64,000 nt of DNA from assembly GCA_035048815.1 (NCBI GenBank), contig JAUCBN010000054.1, positions 10,726,001-10,790,000 on the forward strand, written 5' to 3'. The translations under genes and the position numbers were made by a program. Under the pieces are notes generated by a model. The model saw only the letters and a list, made by a program, of their open reading frames with translations, was not told where the DNA came from and ran no database searches. Below are positions 58,436 to 64,000 of this stretch, one piece after another (position 1 is the first letter of the stretch; every line of letters begins with the position of its first letter). Source of the stretch: Abelmoschus esculentus. Lineage: Eukaryota; Streptophyta; Magnoliopsida; Malvales; Malvaceae.

Positions 58436-58708
58436 TAAGACCTTTGAGAATCGGAAGGACAACAACAACAACAAAAAAAAAAAAAACACGAAATTCACAG
58501 TTTTGTCCAATTTTTCGAAAATAATTTCTTATACTTTTAGTGGAATTCAGAGTGGGAGTCGCTGAATGCTTTCCATTTCTTTTTTTGTCCATCTTTTTCT
58601 ATGTAATTTCCTGTACTCCTAATGGAATTGAAACTGGTAATAGTTGAGTGGTTGAGTGATCCCTGTTGTCACGTGAAACATTATCATCCTACACCATTTA
58701 TAACAAAG

Positions 58709-58848
58709 TATACCAGACTGATTATCCGGTAGATTTTCTGCTTAAGTAAGTTTCAGGTTCGATATGTTGTATAGGTAAAAAATTTATGTTGAAAGATTCA
58801 CCCACCAGAACTAGATGTGCGACGCGGATCAGTCTGGATTAGTCAAGG
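58709..58848 (+). repeat. tRNA-derived SINE-like repeat, copy D
   Basis: Plus-strand copy: CAGACTGATTATCCGGTAG, CTGCTTAAGTAAGTTTCAGG, then GGTTCGATATGTTG, GATTCACCCACCAGAACTAG and GCGGATCAGTCTGGATTAG. Confidence 0.6.
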
Positions 58849-59973
58849 TAGACTTTGACAACGAGAAGAGCAATAAAAAAAATATAAAATATTTCTTAAA
58901 TATTTGATTTAATTTAAATATAAAAATACAAAATATTTTAAAACATATTCAATTTAAAATATTGAAATATTTAAAATAATTTATTGAATATACAATTTAA
59001 CTCAATTTAAAAACTATTTTAAATATTCAATTTAATTTAATATAAAAAATATTTGAATATATTAAATTAAATATTTATTATTTTTTATAGTTTGTATGAT
59101 TTTATACGTTCAAATCTCCTTTTAATTATTTTTATTTATTTATTCTCTAATATTTATCGCATTATAAAATATATTAAATGATCTAATTTATTTCACTAAA
59201 GATAAGTTAGAGCAGTGATAGTCATGAGTTTTTAAACCTAGAGGTTACAAGTTCAATACTGACTAAACTTATCCTCTCTCTTTACCTTTCCTTTAACCAT
59301 CACAAATATCAATCATAATTATTGATTATTTTATTTAATTGAAATTATAATTAAATTAATGTAATAAGTAAATAACATGATCAAATGTATAATTGAATTT
59401 TTATTAACTATCGCATTACTTTTTCGCTAATTTCTTAACGATGATAATCAAAATAAATCAATTTAATAAATTAATTATCAAATTTTAAATATTTTTAGTT
59501 TAATAACTAAAACAGATCATACACAATAATTAAATAATTATCCGAATAATATTTTACCCAAATAAATAAGTCTAAGATTCTGATTGTATACGTAACGATG
59601 ATTCTCAGTTATACATAACAATGATTGTATACGGATTTGAATACCAGTGCTGTCAACAGAGTGATTGAGTGATCAATGTTAAATGGTAGAGATTATATTC
59701 TAGAACAAATACTACTGTAATCACTATTAGTTAATTCAAAAAAAATATATTGATTGTCTTCTTCCCATCTTTCCCTTTTAAATAAAATTAAAATTAAAAA
59801 AATTATCAAAAATAATTTACTAAAATATTTGATGTTGATTCAATCTTATAATCTAGTATTGTGACTCAACCCTCTACCAAAACAATTGAATAATCATTTA
59901 TCGTACCTCAATATGTATAGCCTTTATTATCGAAGACAAAAGCAGTTAACACAGATTTATTATTTTAATTTAG
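58849..59973. other. AT-rich intergenic DNA
   Basis: Poly-A/T low complexity, with degenerate AAATATTTTAAA motifs around 58870-59060. At about 59200-59275 a tRNA-like remnant (GATAAGTTAGAGCAGTGATAG, then AGTTCAATAC) appears. No gene. Confidence 0.45.
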
Positions 59974-60784
59974 GGATGAGTCTACCACGTGCGTCGAACA
60001 TTGTTGAACATTACTAACGATGAACACCGCTGAACACTATTAATTTAATTAATAAAATTTAAAAATTTTAAGGATTAAACATATAATTTCGAATAATTTA
60101 AAATAAAATTTTAAACAAATTATATATATATATTATATTTTAATTTTTAAATAATTTATTTAAATTATTTTTAGTTTAAAAATAAAAAATATTAAATCCA
60201 AAACCTAAAACCCTAAACTCGAGCTAAAAATACTAAACATTAAATCTTAAAATCCAAAACCCTAAACCCTAAAGAATAAAATCATATATCATAAAATCTA
60301 AAAATATAACCATAACCTAAACCCTAAAATAAAAATTTTAAAACTCTAAAAATATATAAATCCTAAACTTAAAACCTAAAATTAGTTTAAGATTTAAATA
60401 TAGGGTTTTGGTTATTTTAGGGTTTAGATTTAGTGTTTATGGTTTAGTATTTTTAAGGTTTTTTTGATTTAGGGTTTTGATATTTTATATTTTAGGATTT
60501 AAAGTTTAATGTTTAGTGATTAAGGTTTTGAGTTTTCGTTTTAGGGTTTAGAGTTTAAGATTTTTTATTTTTTAAAATTAATTTAAATTAGTATTTTATT
60601 CAATTATTTTAAAATAAAATAATATATAGAAAATAATTTAATAAAAAATTTATTTTAAATAATTTATAATTATGTGTTGAGTCTTTAAATTTTTTTAATC
60701 TTTATTAATTAGTTTAATAATATTCAGCAGTGTTCATCATTAATAGTGTTTAACGGTGTTCGACGCCCGTCGTAAAATTTTTCT
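59974..60784. mobile_element. Mutator-type MITE, copy 3, with nested hairpin
   Basis: The left end is GGATGAGTCTACCACGTGCGTCG and the right end CGACGCCCGTCGTAAAATTTTTCT, as in the other two copies. The flanks TTAATTTAG (59965-59973) and TTAGTTTAT (60785-60793) match at seven of nine positions. The element is 811 bp rather than about 250 because an AT-rich inverted repeat of about 550 bp, full of CCCTAAA/TTTAGGG motifs, sits in the middle (about 60105-60665). Confidence 0.75.
60105..60665. repeat. Hairpin of telomere-like CCCTAAA/TTTAGGG motifs
   Basis: The left arm carries AAACCCTAAACTC, AAACCCTAAACCCTAAAG and ACCTAAACCCTAAAA; the right arm carries the complements TTTAGGGTTTTGG, TTTAGGGTTTAGA and TTTTAGGGTTTAGAG. 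The arms meet near 60375. Motifs are interspersed with AT-rich sequence, so it is not a true telomeric array. Confidence 0.8.
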
Positions 60785-60793
60785 TTAGTTTAT

Positions 60794-61884
60794 TAAAAAA
60801 ATAGATTTTAATTAAAAATAAGAGAGATTCTTAATTAAAATAGAGATGGATTAAAATATTAAGGTAAAGTTAATAAAATTTATTATTTATTTTAATTATG
60901 TTACTAATACTTTAAAGGGAATGAATGGCGCTGCTTTTCTAAAAGAAAAATAAAATTGGTCGGTCCAGTAGGTGGACAAAATGACTTTAATATTGTAGTT
61001 TTTTCTCTCTCTAAAATATAATAATCAGCTTATTATTTCTTAAAATATTATTATTTTTTAGAAAAAATAAAATTGAATTAATATATTTTAATTTTGAATG
61101 ATAAAATTAATTTTATAATTAAAAAATTAAAACCGCGTGGATTATATTTTAACGGTAAAAAATTAAAGTTATAAATTTATATATTATCTTAAAAAATATC
61201 ATTATATAATGTGGCGTGTATACTAAGTATACACGCCACAATAACATGGCTAGTTGGATTTTATTAATCAATTACATAAGTTTTATTTTTAATAGAATTT
61301 GTCGTAACATATTTTTCTCCCAGCTCTGAGCTCTTAAGGATAAATTACAAAATGAATGATAATAGAGGTCGTGGGCGGTAGGATTTGAACCTGCACGGGC
61401 ATTAAGAGATGAAGAATTTAAACTTTAGAGTTTTAAAAATTTAGGGTATAATGTATTTTTAAGATTTAAAGAATTTAGGGTATGATATATTTTTTAAGAT
61501 TTAACATTTAATGTTAAAACATAAAATTTAATATTTTAGTGTAAAAGTAAAATAAACACCAAAAAAAATAAAAAAATTTTGTCGAGTAATAAAATACTTT
61601 GAGACATTTACTTTAGTCCTTGTCCTTTACTATTGTTGTTTGTTTTTGTTGTCTCTGGTGTGGTTAAGATAACCACCTTCGTTTGTTTGAACTTCTACAT
61701 CTTTGAAGCCTTGTCCAAACCTTTGTTAAATAAAAATTCTCGTAAATCTGATTGAAGGCTTATTTAAATACAAATTTAATCGAGTAGTGTCACGAAGCAT
61801 TTAAGACGTAAGTTCTAGACTAGTGAACTATATGGACGTGACATAAGCATATAGTTAGGCTATAAACCAAAGAAAACAGTGAAA
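60794..61884. other. Upstream region of the CYP71 gene
   Basis: AT-rich. It contains a perfect 31-bp palindrome at 61210-61240. At 61373-61400 the sequence GTGGGCGGTAGGATTTGAACCTGCAC resembles the 3' part of a tRNA gene on the minus strand; the rest of a tRNA is missing. No gene was identified. Confidence 0.5.
61210..61240. repeat. Perfect 31-bp palindrome
   Basis: Two 15-bp arms (TGTGGCGTGTATACT and its exact complement) surround a single A. It stands about 645 bp upstream of the CYP71 ATG. Confidence 0.9.
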
Positions 61885-63466
61885 ATGGAGCTGCTGGATG
61901 CATCTAATCTTCCCATTAATCCATTGTTACTTTCCCTGATTCTCAGTCTCCCCTTTTTCATTTGGCTGAAACTAGCAAAAGGGAGAAATCTGAATCTGCC
62001 ACCATCACCCCCACAGCTACCAATCATCGGCAACATCCATCAACTTGGCAAACTTCCCCATCGTTCTCTCAGAGACATCTCAGACAAGTATGGATCTCTC
62101 TTGCTGCTACAGATAGGGTATTACCCTACTTTACTGGTTTCATCAGGCGACATGGCAAGAGAAATTTCGAAAAAACATGACATTGTTTTCTCCAACAGAT
62201 CAAGAAACACGGCTGTAGATCACTTGTTCTACGAATCCAAGGGTATGTCCTTTGCACCCTACGGTGACTACTGGAGACAAGTTAGGAAGATGAGTATTAT
62301 TGAGCTTTTCAGCCACCAGAGAGTACACTCCTTTCAGTTCATACGAGATGAAGAAATTGAAGCTCTGATCAACAAAATCCGTTCTACTTGTCTGAAAGGA
62401 GAGTCTGTTAATCTGACAAAGATGCTGATGTTCGTTTCAAGTAACATAGTTTCTCGATGCATTCTTAGTCACAAAAGTGAGGAAGAAGATGGGTGCACCA
62501 AGATTGGGGAGCTGGTGAGAAGGCTAGTGATTCTCTTCACTGGTTTCTGTATCAGAGACATGTTTCCTTACTTGGGTTGGGTTGATGTTCTTACCGGACA
62601 CATTCCACGTATGAAAACATTATCAGCAGAACTGGACGTGTTTCTTAATCAGGTCATTGAGGAACATAGAGCTCTTGAAAGCCATGCAGAAGTTATATGT
62701 AAAAAGGATTTCGTTTCCATCATCATGCAACTCCAGAAAGATGGCATGTTTGAGAACCTAACACAAGACAACATAAAAGCAATCTTAATGGTTATTTCAA
62801 CACTCTTGTCCCTTTGTTTTCTGTGTCTTGATCTGATCATGTCTTTAACTTTGGTACTCTCAGGACATGTTTGTTGCAGGCACTGATACCAGTACAACAG
62901 TACCAGAATGGATGATGGCTGAACTCCTAAGACATCCAAATGCAATGAGAAAAGTCCAAGACGAGGTCAGAAATGTGGTGGGGAACAAATCCAAGGTGGA
63001 TCCAGAGGATATACGTGAAATGAAATACTTGAAGTGTGTAATAAAAGAAACTTTAAGGCTGCACCCACCTTCTGTTTTTCTTCCCCGGAAAACATCAGCA
63101 AGTGTTAAACTAGGTGGATACGACATCCCTTCGAATGTTCCTGTCTTAATCAATGTCTGGTCCATTCACAGAGACCCCAAATGGTGGGAAAATCCAGACG
63201 AGTTCATCCCGGAGAGGTTTGAGACTATGTCCATTGATTTTAAAGGTCAAGATTTTCATTACATCCCCTTTGGTTTTGGAAGGAGGGGATGTCCTGGGAT
63301 GTCTTTTGGTGTTGCTTCGGTTGAGAACGTGATGGCTAACTTGCTGTATTGGTTTGACTGGAAGTTGCCTGCAGGTGAGAAACTGGACATGACTGAACTC
63401 TACGGTCTGGCAACCTCCATGAAAACTCCTCTTCAGGCTTTGGCTTTCCCTCGTTCATCTTTGTAG
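61885..63466 (+). CDS. Cytochrome P450, CYP71 clan (CYP71 type)
   Basis: Two exons, 61885-62790 and 62864-63466, split by a 73-nt phase-0 intron placed as in the CYP71 family, give 502 residues. The N-terminal anchor LLLSLILSLPFFIWLKLA is followed by NLPPSPPQLPIIGNIHQLG. Other motifs are the C-helix WRQVRK, I-helix FVAGTDTSTT, ExxR KETLRLHPP, PERF FIPERF, and the haem loop FGFGRRGCPG with Cys445. All catalytic motifs are intact. CYP71 enzymes mostly oxidise specialised metabolites (terpenoids, phenolics, alkaloids); the substrate cannot be told. Start: the first ATG in frame (61885). Confidence 0.93.
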
Positions 63467-64000
63467 TTTATGTTCAAAATTTAAAATAACATATTAAGTT
63501 GGTAATAACAATCAAATAACCAGGGACTCTGATAAATCAACTGCTATCTGCATGTCTCTTCATCTTAATGCTCCTGGCACAATTATATTAGCACGGGCAG
63601 AACTAAAAACTTTTTATAGAGACCAAAATATATATTTTAATTTTTTTTATTAACGGGATAAAAAATGATTGTTTTAGAATAAATTATATTTTCTATTTTT
63701 TTACGTTATATAATATATAAAAACAATAATCGGAAGATTGAACCCCGAACCCCCAATGTTCCACCACTGTTTCTTTAGCTTGTACTACTCTTCATTCGTG
63801 ATTGTGATGATCCTCCATATATTCAAACTCACATTGTATTTTTTAATTCCTTTTTCTTTTTGGGTATTTTACTTCTCTTTTGTGAGTTATGTTTAATAAT
63901 ATTACCTCTCCATTTTTTAACGAAACATATAATATTATTTTTTAATTAATCTAAAAAATAGCCAGGGACTTTTTCGTCTATTAATGATCTGCTGGTAGTT
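63467..64000. other. CYP71 3' flank
   Basis: Probable 3' UTR, then AT-rich DNA. The minus strand at about 63735-63785 has GGGGTTCAATCTTCCGATT, a weak tRNA-like remnant. No gene. Confidence 0.45.

Noticed and set aside
60190..60570. Interstitial telomeric array
   Set aside because: The CCCTAAA motifs are isolated, separated by AT-rich filler and inverted between arms, unlike head-to-tail telomere arrays.
61373..61400. Possible tRNA gene on the minus strand
   Set aside because: Only a T-arm-like GGTTCAAATCC with part of an acceptor stem is present; no anticodon arm or D-arm follows.

Overview
This is plant nuclear DNA, almost certainly from a eudicot. It has spliced genes with GT..AG introns, plant-specific families (EXO70A1, a PPR-DYW protein, an ORRM1-type plastid editing factor, ATL RING-H2, CYP77A/CYP714/CYP71), a nuclear tRNA-Leu and very AT-rich intergenic DNA full of small transposons. 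The species cannot be fixed from the sequence; the gene sequences and the large solo LTR remind me of Malvales, but that is only an impression. There are no operons, CRISPR arrays or phage.

Layout: 1-3264 is a repeat field (Mutator-like MITE, large fold-back, solo LTR). 3265-3346 is tRNA-Leu(UAG), minus. 3604-9393 is EXO70A1, plus, 12 exons. 10040-10520 is a hAT-type MITE. 11835-14119 is an ATL-type RING-H2 gene, plus, with an upstream ORF. 14701-15251 is a second hAT-type MITE with a perfect 8-bp duplication. 16079-17626 is an intronless CYP77A P450, minus. 17.6-20.8 kb is repeats, including a second solo LTR of the first family. 20.8-23.4 kb holds a broken ankyrin gene and a dead L1-type LINE fragment, both minus. 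23973-26247 is ORRM1-like, minus, 8 exons. 27111-30963 is a putative 3.85-kb solo gypsy-type LTR. 31465-33555 is a PPR-DYW gene, minus. 34715-38575 is an R3H-SUZ gene, plus. 39763-42325 is an Enhancer-of-polycomb-like gene, minus. 43597-45037 is the copper chaperone ATX1, minus. 45.0-50.4 kb is repeats (MULE MITE, two fold-backs, tRNA-derived SINE-like copies). 50455-52538 is an OTU deubiquitinase gene, plus, with a frame break in its first exon. 54274-56246 is a CYP714-type P450, plus. 56897-58083 is a class II O-methyltransferase, minus, converging on the P450. 58.1-61.9 kb is repeats, including a MULE MITE invaded by a telomere-motif hairpin. 61885-63466 is a CYP71-type P450, plus.

Most genes are unrelated housekeeping or regulatory loci. 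The one grouping that might matter functionally is CYP714 / O-methyltransferase / CYP71 between 54 and 63.5 kb. Two of these carry unusual residues at normally conserved positions: Asn for the I-helix Thr in the P450, and Asn for Asp in the SAM site of the methyltransferase. The other notable content is repeat biology: several small families are present in two to four copies, some with target-site duplications (TSDs) that can be read directly. I saw no convincing new multi-gene system.
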